Shown: one piece after another, positions 46,345 to 60,475 of the stretch | Layout: every line of letters starts with the position of its first letter | Numbering within the stretch: position 1 is the stretch's first letter | From: Sorex araneus | Taxonomy: Eukaryota; Chordata; Mammalia; Eulipotyphla; Soricidae | Direction of reading: 5' to 3' | DNA: 64,000 nt | Assembly: GCF_027595985.1 (NCBI RefSeq) | Contig: NC_073305.1 | Location: 113,711,759 to 113,775,758, forward strand | Notes under the pieces: generated by a model | Told to the model about the DNA's origin: nothing | Databases searched by the model: none | What the model saw: the letters and a program-made list of their open reading frames with translations, nothing else | Made by a program: the position numbers and the translations under genes

Positions 46345-47395
46345 TTTCCCCCATTTTTATTGATTTGTCATTAGTTTACAACAATATAGAATTGCAAGAC
46401 TATGGCTTCACACTTCTCTATGTGCATAGGACTCACCACACCACCACCAAGGTACCAATGCAAAAGGAGACCCACCTGTTCATTTTTTCCCCTACCCACC
46501 TGTCCCTCTGGAAATCCCCAAAGTTTTCACCATGTCTAGCATTTACTTTTGTTAGTTTTTGCCACCTCATTTACCTTGTTTAGTAAGAAGCCACATATGA
46601 GTTAAACCACCTTAATTTTCTTTCACCTCCTTATTTATTTCATTTAATAACATCATCCCATGTTCCATTTGTCCCAACTAACACAACTTCATTTTGCTAC
46701 AGCAGTTAAAACTTTTTCCATTAATTTTCTATACCACGGCTTTATCCTATCATTTATCTTGTGGATGTCTAGGTTGATTTTGTGTTTTGACTATTATGAG
46801 TCATGCTGTTGTGAACATGGGAATGAAAATTGCCACCCTTTAAACCAGTATCTTTATAACCTTCTGATAAATATCAAGGTGAGATGCTGCTGGATTATAT
46901 GGTATCTCTGGCTTAGAGCTGTTTTCTTTAACCCTTCACCTTCCCTTTCCTTTGCTGTTAGACTCATTGCCGCATAGTGTCAGTGGTCAAACATGTGATT
47001 AGATGCTCACATAATTGCCTGTGAAATTGGGGGTCACACTAAAAGTCGAGGATGGAACTTGGCAATGTGGAGTGATGTCAGACATCATCATCAGACTTAC
47101 AGCTTTTACACATGCAAGGTGAATGCTCTACCAGCAAATCAAATCCCTAGAGCCCCCACTTTTGTTCATATTTTTTTAGGACTCTTCATATTGTTTTCCA
47201 TTAAGCTGCACTGCTTTGCATTTCCACCTACAGTGTACCACGAGCCCTTTTATTACCAATAAGTTTTGTTTCAAATTTTCTTCTCACTGTGGTTTAAATT
47301 TGTATATCCCTAATATTGATAGTGATTCTGAACAGTTTTAAATGTGTCTGTGGGCCATATGTTTATCAAAATTCATTTTCTTTCATACAATTCTT
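46345..47395 (-). mobile_element. Old L1 3' region (antisense)
   Basis: Reversed L1 pattern: TTATCTTGTGGATGTCTAGG, GTCATGCTGTTGTGAACATG, GCATTTCCACCTACAGTGTA. A reversed tRNA-like remnant may be inserted near 47040-47150 (AATGCTCTACCAGCAAATC). Confidence 0.6.
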
Positions 47396-47399
47396 CTCA

Positions 47400-47945
47400 T
47401 TGAGACAAATCTCCCCAAGAGTTCTCCAATTTGGAATCCAGAGGAAAATGGAATTGTTAGAGCATGTTGAGAGGTCGGAGCTGCTGAATTAAATTAAAAG
47501 TATGCAGATTATGGCCTTCTGAATGAGGAGACAGAAGCACCCATATGTATTGTACAAATAGCCCCCTCAACATACTGCTCATACTTTAAGGAATTAAACA
47601 CACTGGGGTTGTTTTTGATTGAAGATACAGTTTCAGTGTTCATACAAATATCATGAGGCTTATTACTCAGAGATCCCAGAAATAGGAGACTTGGGGAAAC
47701 ACAACGAACTGTGACAAAGTCACTCCTTTATCCCAGGTTACCAAGAAACAGGAGTTTTAGGTCAGGCTGCAACTCCTATAATTTATTCATAAGGTAGTTA
47801 AGGAAGAGGTCACTAACTTTTCATGGATTCAACTCTAAGTGTGTTTTTTGTTTAATTTTATTTTTTCATGTATTTCATCAGAGTAGCATTGTCTTATAAC
47901 ATCCATTTGCATATCACTGAAAACTAAATATGTCTATACTATTTG
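47400..47945. other. Unique sequence
   Basis: About 550 nt with nothing recognised. Confidence 0.5.
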
Positions 47946-47959
47946 TTTTTGTGGGTTTG

Positions 47960-48310
47960 TTGTTGCTGTTCATTTGTTTGGAGGCCATACTTGGCTATGC
48001 TCAGGGTTATTTCTTGCTCTGCACTGATGAATTACTCCTAGAGGGGCTCAGGGGACCATATGAGGTACTGGGGATCAAATTCAGGTTGGCCACATGCAAG
48101 GCAGAAATGCCCTACCTGCTGTACTATCACCCAGTTCTCCTAAGTAATTGTTTTGAAATGTTCCTTCAGGGTCTAGGGAGATGGCTCATTAGCTGGAGTT
48201 CATAATTTGCATACTGGGGCCCAGGTATAATCGCCAGCACATGTTCTCCAGAGCATCCCTAGGAGAAACCCTGAAGCACTGAGTTTGTAATAATCCCCAG
48301 AATCATTGGG
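47960..48310. mobile_element. Two old SINEs in opposite orientation
   Basis: Minus-strand copy 47960-48140 (GGCCATACTTGGCTATGCTC to CTATCACCCAG) and plus-strand copy 48165-48310 (GGTCTAGGGAGATGGCTC) whose tail runs into purine-rich DNA. Confidence 0.65.
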
Positions 48311-48530
48311 TATGAAGAAGGAAAAAGATAGTGGGGGTGGGGGGTGGCAAAAGGGGAAGGTGGAAAAGAAGGAGAAGGAAAAGAACGAGAAGAAGGAAAA
48401 GGAGGAGAAAAAGGAAGAGAAAAGGTGGAAAAAAGAAAAAGAAGGGAAAAAAGGAGGCGTAGGAGAAGAAGGAGGAGGAGAAAGACAAGGAGACGTAGGG
48501 GAAGGAGGAAAAGAGAAACTTTTACACTAG
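48311..48530. repeat. Purine-rich low-complexity tract
   Basis: Irregular GGA/GAA/AAG sequence directly downstream of a SINE tail. Lysine/glutamate-rich open frames here are artefacts. Confidence 0.95.
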
Positions 48531-48555
48531 AAGGAGGATCCTAAGCTTAAGTTGT

Positions 48556-49205
48556 TTTTTTAATTTTTTTATTTTATAAAGTAGTTCACAATATTTGATG
48601 ACATTTAATATTCAAACACCATTCCCACCACCATATTTCCATCCCGAAACCCAATCCCTGACCAAAGTGGAACTTAAATAAGATATTTTGTATTGTTTGT
48701 TATAAAAAAAAACAACTAGTGAAAATGCTACCAAAAAAGTCTCCTTAGAGGAAAGAGTGTGAAGATTGCTGTATTTCACCCAGGAACCAAGCCCTTCTGT
48801 AAGAGATCACTAACATGTTGTTAGAGGTTGAGTCTTGTGTACTTTTTATATATGCATCTGTAAAAGAAAAATATTTTCCCTCTAAGATTGGTTGCCTCCT
48901 ACTTTGAACACAGTCAAATATGGCGCCGCAATCTCAGAGTATGGGTAGCGTGTGTGGTTTGAAGTATTGTGCAACTGCAAATGTGGCTGCGCCATCCAGG
49001 AATAGATTCACTCATGGGTGAGGCTCTGCCCAAGTGTGTGGAGAGCGGCCATGAGCATGGCAGCAGCTGGGTTATGGAGGTGGTTGGCTGTTGGGGCTGG
49101 GTCCGGGGCACCCCGAGTAAAACAGTCTGGCACAGAGTCTGGTGGCATGGTTATGGCAAGTGACATGTTATGCTCCGTTCCGGGAGAGAAGGACATTCAA
49201 TTTTA
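48556..49205 (-). mobile_element. Family D repeat, copy 2
   Basis: Aligns with 12150-12840: TAAAGTAGTTCACAATATTT, GTAAGAGATCACTAACATG, GGTTGCCTCCTACTTTGAA, TCACTCATGGGTGAGGCTC, GGGAGAGAAGGACATTC. Confidence 0.85.
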
Positions 49206-49326
49206 TTTAAATGCTCACACTCTGGATGTGAGTGGAATTGCCATGTTGTAAAGTACTTAGGCAGCAACTCAAAATAGGTGTTTTTTCATCATATTAAGTA
49301 TTCTTTCCCTTAGGAGTAATTGGTTG

Positions 49327-49505
49327 GGGCCGGAGTTATAGCACAGTGGGTAGGGTGTTTGACTTGCACGTGGCTGACCCGGGATTGATCCCCAGCATTC
49401 CATGTGGTCCTTGAAGCATCACCAGGAATAATTCCTGAGTGCAAAGCCAGGAGCAACCCCTAAGCATCGAAGGGTGTCACACACACACACACACACACAC
49501 ACACA
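49327..49505 (+). mobile_element. Type A SINE ending in (CA)n
   Basis: GGGGCCGGAGTTATAGCACA to AGGGTGTCACAC; the usual A-rich tail is replaced by (CA)14 at 49478-49505. Confidence 0.9.
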
Positions 49506-49699
49506 AAGCAATTGGAATTGGAAAGAAGAGGCACAAAACTGGAGCTGGAGACTCGGAGGTCTATGCATCTTCAGTCCACATGCAAACCGTGCCTCCATTT
49601 ACCCAGTTATCAGAAGGAAATGGTGCCACCTACATTGACTCAAAGTCCAGAAGTGAGTGACTGAGTGCGATTTTTTCCATTCAGCACGGAAAGAGAAAG

Positions 49700-50200
49700 T
49701 GTTGTGTGAATGTCAAGTGGCTGTTTAATTTTCTGTTAAGTAAATGGACCTCTCTGTGCCGCTTGAGGTTTGTGGTCCTAACTGACTTTTCACGTCAGCT
49801 TCATTTTCACTTACACATAGCTCCTTTGGTCTTATCTTCCTGATCTTCCTGCTGGACCAGATTATTTGTATCTTTTCTAGTTACTCTCTGAATAGTAAAA
49901 ACAAAACTACTTGAGGCAGTATTTTCTCCAGAACTCTCCCAACAGTAAAGTTAGTTAAGACACAAGCATTTGGAACCTTAGCTCCCAAGATTCTCTCCTC
50001 TTTTGGTGGAGAGAATAGTCACACCCACCGGTGCTCGACAGCTGCTCCCTGCAAGGGTTCTAGGGTTGCTTCCTGTGCTTGAGGAGTCGGTGGTGCTAGA
50101 AAGCCACTCTGGGTCTCTCACAGCAAGCTATGTACTAGACCCCTTTGAGCTGTCTCCCCAGATAAAGTCAACTAAAATTCTCACCAATTGAAGATAAGAG
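49700..50200. other. Unique sequence
   Basis: Nothing recognised apart from a possible reversed SINE fragment near 50090-50160. Confidence 0.4.
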
Positions 50201-50204
50201 TCAT

Positions 50205-50380
50205 CAGTCTGGAGAGACAGCACAGGGGTTAAGGTGCTTGCCTTGCAGGTGACCAACCCTAGTTTCATCCCTGGCACCACAAATAGTCTCCTGAGGACTA
50301 CCAAAGCCACGCCTGAGCACAGAGCCAGGAATAACTCCTTTCCAGCACCCCGAGGTGTGGCAACAAACCCCAAAATTAAT
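50205..50380 (+). mobile_element. Old SINE
   Basis: GTCTGGAGAGACAGCACAGG, TTGCCTTGCAGGTGACC, CCGAGGTGTGGCAACAAACC. Confidence 0.7.
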
Positions 50381-50861
50381 TGCTCAATTAATTATTAAAT
50401 AATTTTAATGAATAATTTGATTTTTTTGTAATTTTGATTTTTAAGATATGAGTCAGCCTCCCAAAATGCACCAGTGACCATATTAGGATGAGGACATCCT
50501 GACATCTATATAGGCTGCATGCAGTGTGTGGCCTGCACAAAGGGGCTCAGTGCATGATGGCATCAGACATCTTTCATTCCATTTCATTAGAAAGTGACAT
50601 TTAACATTTACTCAAGCTTTAACTGTACAATGATTACTTAGATTCCGCCAGCATTTGGGAAAAAGGTGGAGAAACTGTCATGGTTTTTCCTTTCCGCCTT
50701 AATCCAGTTTGGCTGTCTCTGAGACAAGAAAGTACCTCGCAATCCTTCTTCCTTTTGCTCTTCGATATTTTCTCTTCCTTACTTATGTATGTCATCATTA
50801 TTTACTCTTCTCAATCTATCACTCTTTTTTCTTTATATTCATTTATTTATTTATTTATTTA

Positions 50862-51150
50862 GGGGGGAGGGGGTTGGAGAACACTAAAGCAGTGCTCAAA
50901 GGATCTGGGGACCACTTCTGGCAACACTTTGCCAGCTGGCCCAGTTACCAGGGCCCTGCAGTGAGAGCAGCTGAGAACCAGAGGTGCTGGGGACCACCAA
51001 ACCCACCCCCAGTGGTTTTCAGGGGACTCTGAAGCTACACTGATGCTGCTAGACTGATGCTGCTAGAGAGATCATGTGATGTCAGGGATCAAACTTAGTA
51101 TCTCAGATGCAAGGCAATGCCCTGACCCCTGAGCTTCTCCACAGCCCGTT
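50862..51150 (-). mobile_element. Old SINE-like repeat
   Basis: GCAGTGCTCAAAGGATCTGG, GGGATCAAACTTAGTATCTC and GCAATGCCCTGACCCCTGAG give the reversed SINE order. Confidence 0.55.
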
Positions 51151-51417
51151 CACGCTACTGCTCTTTCCATATCAGCCTTTCTCTCATCCCCAGGAGATAT
51201 AGAGGAGCCTTGTCTGTTTTACTGAAATCCCTCTTAAGCCCTTGTCATCCATGACATCTCCATAACTTCTTAGAAAATTTTGTCTGTAGGGTGGAGCGGG
51301 GGCGCTGCCGGGATTGGGGGAGAAGGGCGAGAAGGGTACAATCCAACAGCATTGGAGGAAAGTGGTCACTCTGGAGGACACCAGCGTTCTGAAAGAAGGT
51401 ATAAAATGACTACTCTT

Positions 51418-51565
51418 ATGCAGGCTGGGAGGTCAAGAGGGTAACCGGGGACATTGGCAGATGGAAGTGGACACTGCTGAAGGGATCAATGATGGAACAT
51501 TGCATCACTGAACTCCATCATGGATAACTTAGTAGCTTTGAAATTCACAGTGGTTCCATTTTTTA
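51418..51565 (+). mobile_element. L1 3' tail
   Basis: GGACACTGCTGAAGGGATCA, ACTCCATCATGGATAAC and CACAGTGGTTCCATTTTTTA match the L1 3' end. Confidence 0.78.
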
Positions 51566-51705
51566 AGATTTCTATCTGTGGCAAATTCTTTACACAACTA
51601 CAAAATAATGGAACTCTTGTTTCTTCTTTTTATGCTTGATTGTCTTGCCTGATCCCAGCCTTTTCCTGGAACTAGGATGCAACCTGCCCCCTTCCCAGTG
51701 CAGAT

Positions 51706-51920
51706 TTTGTTCGAGCGGGCACCAGTAACGTCTCTCATTAAAAGACTTATTGTTACTGTGTTTGGCATATCCAATATGCACGGGTAGCTTGCCAGGCGGT
51801 GCCGCTCAGGCTCCATACTCTCGGTAGCTTGCCGGGCTCTCCGAGAGGGGAGGAGGAATCGAACTCGGGTCGGCCTAGTGAAAGGCGAATGCCCAACCGC
51901 TGTGCTATCGCTCTAGCCCA
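51706..51920 (-). mobile_element. Type B SINE lacking its tail
   Basis: Starts within TTCGAGCGGGCACCAGTAAC; the GACAGT tail and adjacent bases are missing. A 9-nt duplication, AGTGCAGAT, lies at 51697-51705 and 51921-51929, so it inserted in this shortened form. Confidence 0.92.
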
Positions 51921-51949
51921 AGTGCAGATAGACCTGGAAAGTGTGTTTA

Positions 51950-52590
51950 ACAATTCTTATGATATGAATAGTCAACTGCATTGCCTCAGTCAGATGTGCT
52001 ATCACTTACAGGGAAGGGGCATGGAATACTTGGTGTTAGGCATAAGAAAGGAATCTCAAATGGGAATTTCAGCAGCTCTCTGGAGAACTGTTTGAAGGAA
52101 AGACCCCATTAAACATGTGCTTCCTCTCCTTCTAATAGTACTTTTATGCATCATTCATAGCTAGGTTTGAAACAAAAATTTCAGCCTCTTTGCCTGCCTC
52201 TCTTCCTTCCTCCGATCTGAGTACATATCTGAGATTATAATCTTTTCTCCACAGGACTTTCAAGATGACTGTCCCAAACTACCTCATTCATTTTCTCAGA
52301 CTAAAAATCTGTCCTAGAAAACTAGTCTTGCAACTTTTCTTTCTCATACTCCAGCACACCCCTGTGGCCACTCCTGTGGGTTTGTTACAAATGACCACAA
52401 ATTAGCTGGGAGCCAGCAACTCTGAGCTGGAATACTTTCCTGAGCTCCTCATCACTCAATTTCCTGTCAGATACGCTCCCCTAGTAGCACTCCTCAGGCA
52501 CTGCAGCTCAAAAAGTTCCAAGCTAACTTTGGAGTCTTGGCCCCAGAATACAAAACATTTCCTATTTACTAGTTATTGGCACAGTTACTT
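51950..52590. other. Unique sequence
   Basis: About 640 nt with no recognised element. Confidence 0.5.
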
Positions 52591-52594
52591 ATCA

Positions 52595-52596
<2 letters not shown>

Positions 52597-52642
<46 letters not shown>
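52597..52642. repeat. (CA)n microsatellite
   Basis: About 23 CA units. Confidence 0.97.
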
Positions 52643-52648
<6 letters not shown>

Positions 52649-52698
52649 CAGGGTCACACCCCAAATCATTTCATTTCATCAACTTAACCTTCATCCTC

Positions 52699-52945
52699 GG
52701 ACTGGAGCGATAGCACAGTGGGTAGGGCATTTGCCTTGCACGCAGCTGACCTGGGTTCGATTCCTCTGTCTCTCTCAGAGAGCCCGCAAGCTACGGAGAG
52801 TATCCCACCCGCACAGCAGAGCCTGGCAAGCTACCTATGGCATATTTGATATGCCAAAAATAGTAACAACCAGTCTCACAATGGAGATGTTACTGGTGCC
52901 CACTCGAGCAAATGGATGAGCAATGGGATGACAGTGCTACAGTGC
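52699..52945 (+). mobile_element. Type B SINE
   Basis: ACTGGAGCGATAGCACAGTG, full body, end GGGATGACAGTGCTACAGTG. A perfect 14-nt duplication, TAACCTTCATCCTC, lies at 52685-52698 and 52946-52959. Confidence 0.95.
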
Positions 52946-53109
52946 TAACCTTCATCCTCATTGCCAGAAAGTCTCGACTCTCTCTAATCAAGACAATTGC
53001 AAAAGCTCCAAGTAAGTCAGGTGATCTTGACTTCCCTTTAGTGTCTTCCCTTCCTAAATCTTTTTTTCTTGCTGCCAGAATTTCTCTAACGTACAAAGTT
53101 GAGGAACCT

Positions 53110-53965
53110 GCATAAGTAAGGTGCACAGTGAGTAAGGTGCTTGTCTTGCATGCAGCCATTCTTGCCACTGCATATGGTCTTCACTGACTAGAGTAATTCG
53201 AGGAGTAAACACTGAGTACTGATGGATGTGGCCCAATCACCCCAAAAATCAATAAACAAAATTACAATAAAGTACACAACTGAGCACCTCTTCCTTCAAT
53301 GAGCTCCTCAGACTCTCGCTTCTTAAGTATGTTTCATGTAAGAAGTGTGAAAGGGCTACTAGGGGACAAAAGAGTAGGGACAAGAAGTCCCACATGCACC
53401 AGGAAGTTACTTTTCAAGTTACCTTTCCTTTTTACTTTTAGGGGGAGGACTCCCAAGTGGTGATCAAAGGGCTCAGGGGTCATTTTCAGTGATTCTCAGC
53501 CCACTAGGCTGATGGATTCAAGGATGTGGTGCTGCTTGAGTCCAGTGGTGTTTGTCAGACCACCAAGGCTACCTGTAGAGCCTTCAATACCCAGGAGCCT
53601 TCAATAACACTCAGACTGGATGCCAATAGTGAACAGGGACCAGAGCCCCTGTACTATAGCCTTTAGCCCTTAACGTACTTTTTCTCTTTCAACATATTTT
53701 CTTCATCCCTTCTTCTCATAGTGTTACTCTGATGACAGGAAGTCATACACTTGACCACAGTGCTTGCACAGAGTTGTGATACCCTAGTCATGCTCACACA
53801 TAGTTGTGATGTGTATGAGACCACACACATTTTTTGTTGTGGTACCTGGGGTCGCAAATGGCAATGCCACAGTGATTATGCTCAGCCTGTGCAAAGCTGG
53901 GGATGGAACTCACAGCCTTACACTTGAAAAGGAAGCACCCTACCACTGAGTCATCCCAGGGTCAC
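53110..53965. mobile_element. Old SINE-like remnants
   Basis: Plus-strand copy 53110-53265 (GTGAGTAAGGTGCTTGTCTT, GATGGATGTGGCCC). Minus-strand remnants span 53445-53965, ending with a reversed tRNA-like head (ACCCTACCACTGAGTCATCC). Confidence 0.5.
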
Positions 53966-54158
53966 CATATTTAATCTCATGGTTTTGCTTTTCACTTCTT
54001 ATTCTATAATCTACTTGGTTTTATTTTGAAAGTAAAATAACATTTCCTCTAAGTCTTCAAGTGATATTGATCTTGCATAAAGGTGCATGTTTGTCCCAAA
54101 ACACTAAGGTTCTAGTTGGAATGCACATTTATTTGCATGTTAAACAAGAACTTCTTGG

Positions 54159-54356
54159 GGATAGAGTGATAGTACAGTGGGTAGGGCATTTGCCTTGCAC
54201 ATGGCAGACCCGGGTTCGATTCTCAGCATCCCATATGGTCCCCCAAGCAGCGCCAGGAGTGATTCTTGAGTGCAGAGCCAGGAGTCAGCCCTGAGCATTG
54301 CCGGGTGTAACCCAAAAAGCAAGCAAACAAACAAACAACAACAACAACAACAAAAC
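54159..54356 (+). mobile_element. Type A SINE
   Basis: Near-consensus with a tail of AAC units. A perfect 14-nt duplication, CAAGAACTTCTTGG, lies at 54145-54158 and 54357-54370. Confidence 0.96.
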
Positions 54357-54467
54357 CAAGAACTTCTTGGCAGGTATCTATTGGTTTCTGTAGTCTCTGC
54401 ATTCCTACCACCTCTCTTTAGTCTATTCATACTGGCCTTCTTCAATTCTATCACCATCATACATCTC

Positions 54468-54524
54468 AGTATGTTTAGTTACATACTGAGTATGTTTAGT
54501 TACATCTCAGTATGTTTAGTTACA
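54468..54524. repeat. Three-copy tandem repeat
   Basis: AGTATGTTTAGTTACA occurs at 54468, 54489 and 54509. Confidence 0.95.
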
Positions 54525-54529
54525 CAACT

Positions 54530-56035
54530 TCTTCAAGCTAGAATGTAACCAAGCCCATCTATCTTCTATAACCAATCCCTATATCTATCTCTCTTCTACT
54601 TATCTTCTATATTCAGTATCTCTGAAGATATCTCTATCTTTTGTATTCAGTATCTCCTACTGTGTAAAGTTCCAACAAGTTAACCATATTTCCCTTTAAC
54701 TACCAAAGTTCACACCCTTTTACATTGTGATTCTTTGTTTATGACTTTCCTCCCAACTTCACTATATAGATTGGGTCAACGCAGCTTGTGTTATATTAAT
54801 CTTGGCTTTTCTAGAACAAGCACCATGCCTGGCACATGATCAAGTATGAAGTTCAATATAGCCATGACATTTCACCTGAGTATTCATCAGTTCTAATTTG
54901 ACTGTCTTAAGTTACCACAGTGATATCCCTCTTCTCACCTATTGTTTCTTATATACCCACTGTCGAATCCCACAAGGACAAGGAAACTTCAGTTAGAAGC
55001 TTTCCATTTCTTTTCAATTATCCAGAACAATTCTTTTGGGCTGACACATAGTAAATTCTCAATAAAATATCTGTCAAATGTTTGAGTGATCCAAAATCAA
55101 CGCCTTTGTTCTTCAATTTAAGGCATATTATATTTTCTCAATCTTGTCATGCAAAGAATGCCATTATCTCTGAATCCCCACAATGATTTATTTCTTATAG
55201 TCATAAAATAGAAGTATAATAAATAGATAGATGAAAAATGAAGTAATATCTGCATCTTTATTTCTTAAAGAGAACAAAGATCTATTTTAATGTTTCACCC
55301 TGGTTTTGGTGTGTCTCCCAACCTGACAGGAATTTTTCCCCAATTTATCCCAACCTGACTTTACTTAGAAATGGAATCTTAAAAAAAAAATTAGTGATGA
55401 TGAAAAAGCATCTTATTGAACTTCTGTAACTGATGTGATTTTTTTTTTAATTAATTTCAGGTTCCTTTAAGAGTAGAACTTTTGGGTAACTTTGATCTAT
55501 ACCATAGCTAACGTCATTTACTTAACATAAAACCGTGGTCCTCAAAGTAAAAACTATCTTTGCTTTTAAGTATAAATGCTCAAAAATGTGATTCTGAGCG
55601 TGAAACTGCTCTGGAACATTTGAAGTGAAAGTACTTAGTACACTACCTCATTGATAGTAAGTGCACAGTGAGTACCATGTTCATCAAGATTCCCATCTAC
55701 ACCTGAATGTGAATTATTAAAGTGCCTGGTTCTAACTGGAGTTTTGGAGTGATAACCAATTTTAATTAAGGACAATAATGCTCTTTCCTTGGCCACCATT
55801 CACTTAGTTACAACATGGCCACCAAAGACTCATAAAGATGCTGCCAACATTTTTTTTTTGTTATACATAAGCCAGGTAAATATAACTTTAGACTGAGAAG
55901 GATTTTGCCTTTCTCTGACCCTAGGAAATTATTGTCTAATAATTTCAATTTGTATACTTCTTTAGTAAAAGGTTTCAGACCAAGCATCTCCAATATATGC
56001 ATAATCATCTGTTTATAAAATAATGGATCAGAAAG
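54530..56035. other. Unique sequence downstream of CGA
   Basis: About 1.5 kb, AT-rich, without recognised transposons or exons. Confidence 0.5.
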
Positions 56036-56039
56036 ATGA

Positions 56040-56185
56040 TGCAAAGTGCTAGTATGCTTGCTTTGTATGCTGAAAGTGTTTGTTGGATCTATGACACAGC
56101 ATGGTTCCCCAAGCGCTCTAGGGAATAAGCACTGTGCCATGAGTAGCTACTGAGCACTACTGGATGTGGTGCTAAAACAAAACCA
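56040..56185 (+). mobile_element. Old SINE remnant
   Basis: TGCTTGCTTTGTATGCTGAA, AGCATGGTTCCCCAAGCGC and CTACTGGATGTGGTGC. Confidence 0.5.
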
Positions 56186-56564
56186 AAAAAAGAAAAAAAC
56201 AAAAGCTGCATACCATAGATATGTAATTGAACAATACTAATATATCTGTGCTCTTATAAAACGCTTCAAAATGGAAATTTAAAGGAGTGATACAACATGG
56301 ATAGAAAGAAACAGAAACCCACACTTTTTTCCTTCGTCCCAATGAACTATCTCGTAACTAGCCCACTGGGTAAAAGATTCAGAAGTTGTTCTAAATGAGT
56401 CTCTGGAAACCAAGCCACTGAGTGCTTGGGACCCCAGTTCATTCACTGGCTCTCTCCGCCAATGAACAAAAATGAATGAATAAATAAATAAATAAATAAA
56501 CAAACACCTAGATATTAACATTTAAGAAAAAAGTAGAATTCAGTGATAGTCATGATTGAAAGAC

Positions 56565-56570
56565 TTTATT
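56565..56570 (-). promoter_or_regulatory. CGA: CGA poly(A) signal AATAAA
   Basis: A canonical AATAAA on the minus strand lies about 240 nt downstream of the TGA stop. Its context (ACTAGAAATAAAGTC) resembles the human CGA 3' end. Cleavage is expected near 56545-56555. Confidence 0.85.
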
Positions 56571-56810
56571 TCTAGTGGGACCAGGTTTTTAATGATCATG
56601 CTCGAAGCTCATACCAAATTTAAAGAACTCGATTATTGATTATATCATTGGAAAAATAATAAGACAATTAAGCTGCAGTATATCCTTGAAGCATGTCGGT
56701 AGAGGTATGATAAGGGGAAAGGAGGTTTTATGTCTCAAAGCCATAGCACTGAACAAATTAATTTTTCATCTTGGGAAGCTAGCAATCATCAGCGGCTCTT
56801 TGCAACATAG

Positions 56811-58792
<1,982 letters not shown>

Positions 58793-58950
58793 GACTTTCC
58801 TGCAAAACAGACATGAAAAAAACATTACTGTAAGATTGACTCCCATGTCATAAAAACCAGAAATTTTAACATCACTACTAAGTCATTTGTGCCATGACCC
58901 CTCACCTATAGCTCCCAACATGCTTTAAAATTGCATAAAAATACTTTAAG

Positions 58951-59327
58951 TTTATCTTTAGGTAAAAGGTAATGAATTGAGTCTTCCCTTTTTTCATATA
59001 AATCAATGGAATAGGACTTATTGATAACTGTTATCAAATGATCTTTTTAAAATACATTAGCCTAGGGGGGGTTTGGGGTGTGAGGGGGCGGGGTGGAGCT
59101 ATACTGGGATTCTTGGTGGTGGAATATGAGCACTGGTGAAGGGATGGGTATTCGAGCATTGTATAACTGAGATTTAAACCTGAAAACTTTGTAACTTTGT
59201 AACTTTCCACAATAAAAAATAAAAAAATAATAAAATAAAATAATAAAATAAAATACATTAGCCTAAGAAGAAGCTTTAGCTTTTTCATTTGGGAAAAAAA
59301 TTAACAAAACTGGATATATAAGAATAT
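58951..59327. repeat. CGA intron 1 duplicated block, copy 1 (split by an L1 tail)
   Basis: Segments 58951-59064 and 59266-59327 together match 59893-60069 over about 176 nt with scattered differences. The L1 tail at 59065-59249 interrupts this copy only. Confidence 0.85.
59065..59249 (+). mobile_element. L1 3' tail with target-site duplication
   Basis: A 185-nt G-rich then A-rich segment matches the 3' end of the other L1 copies here (GGTGAAGGGATGG, then TTGTAACTTTG, then an AATAAA-rich tail). A perfect 16-nt direct repeat, AAAATACATTAGCCTA, lies at 59049-59064 and 59250-59265. It is an extremely 5'-truncated L1 insertion. Confidence 0.88.
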
Positions 59328-59892
59328 GAAGTGTTTAAAGGTAGATTGATGGATCAATCGATGGATCAATAGATAGATAACTGATAGACTTGAATGTAAA
59401 ATTTAAAACCTCAACCCACATTCACAGATTGAATCATAGAAAGGACAATTTCTCTTCTACTTTTATTCACTGGTGGTAGGTGAGCTCTAAGATTTATTAT
59501 AAATGTTAAATATTGGAATTTCACAGTTTTTCCACACAATGTTGCAGGAGAAGATGGTAAAGGATCTTAAAACTTTCTTAAATTCACTTCTTGATTTACA
59601 TATAACTATAGACATATACCTATAGATATAACTTTATATATTTTAAAGGCAAGAAGTCAGATTATCCAAGCATTTTGAATGCATAAGGGCAGGCAATCCA
59701 AGAACAAATGAGTTATTAATATCAAGGCATTAACCTAACTGCATCTGAAAATAAAGAAATGGGGAATTGGATTGTATTCCTCCATTTCTTGGAAAAGTTC
59801 ACATAGGATAAACAATCAAGTCTTTAAACCCTACCTTTTAGCTGAAAATGTTAAGGATTGCCTATGCTCAATTTATCTTTAGGAAATTTAAA

Positions 59893-60069
59893 TTTATCTT
59901 TAGGAAATAGGTAATAAATTGAGTCTTCCCTTTTTCCATGTAAATCAATGGAATTAGGACTTATTGATAACTATTATCAAAGGATCTTTTTAAAATATGT
60001 TAGCTTATGAAGGAGCTTTAGCATTTTTATTTGGAAAAAATGTTAAACAAAGTGGATATGCAAGAATAT
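59893..60069. repeat. CGA intron 1 duplicated block, copy 2 (uninterrupted)
   Basis: This copy matches the two halves at 58951-59064 and 59266-59327 in order. Its left edge also carries a short local repeat of AATTTATCTTTAGGAAA (59872-59907). Confidence 0.85.
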
Positions 60070-60302
60070 ATAGAGGGAAATAAAGTATCTATTACTAAAA
60101 AAAAAATAGAACATACAAAGAATGTATAGCAGCTTTTCAGAATCTCTTTTAGAAAACAGAACAGTAAGATTAGTTCTCAATTCACTTTATGAGGTCTCAA
60201 TCTCCCTGACACCAAAGTCCAAGATTGTGCGAACAAAGAAAACTAGAGATAAATGCATCTCATGAAATTAGATACAAATGTCCTTCTTAAAAATAATGTA
60301 TC

Positions 60303-60451
60303 TGGGGCTGGAGTGACAGCACAGTGGTTAGGGCATTCGCCTTGCATGTGGCCAACCCGGGTTTGAATCCCAGCATCCAAGAGTAGTAATTCCTGAGTGC
60401 AGAGCCAGGAGTAACCACTGTGCATTGCCGGGTGTGACCCAAAAAATAAAT
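60303..60451 (+). mobile_element. Type A SINE with internal deletion
   Basis: The head GGGGCTGGAGTGACAGCACA and the body are recognisable, but about 25 nt around the CATATGGTCCCC block are missing. A perfect 14-nt duplication, AAATAATGTATCTG, flanks it at 60291-60304 and 60452-60465. The first SINE bases overlap the left repeat. Confidence 0.92.
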
Positions 60452-60475
60452 AAATAATGTATCTGAGGAAGACTA

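Noticed and set aside
1..56500. HTR1E coding exon, expected next to CGA by human synteny
   Set aside because: Its single coding exon would give an open frame of about 365 codons. None exists here, so it must lie left of the window.
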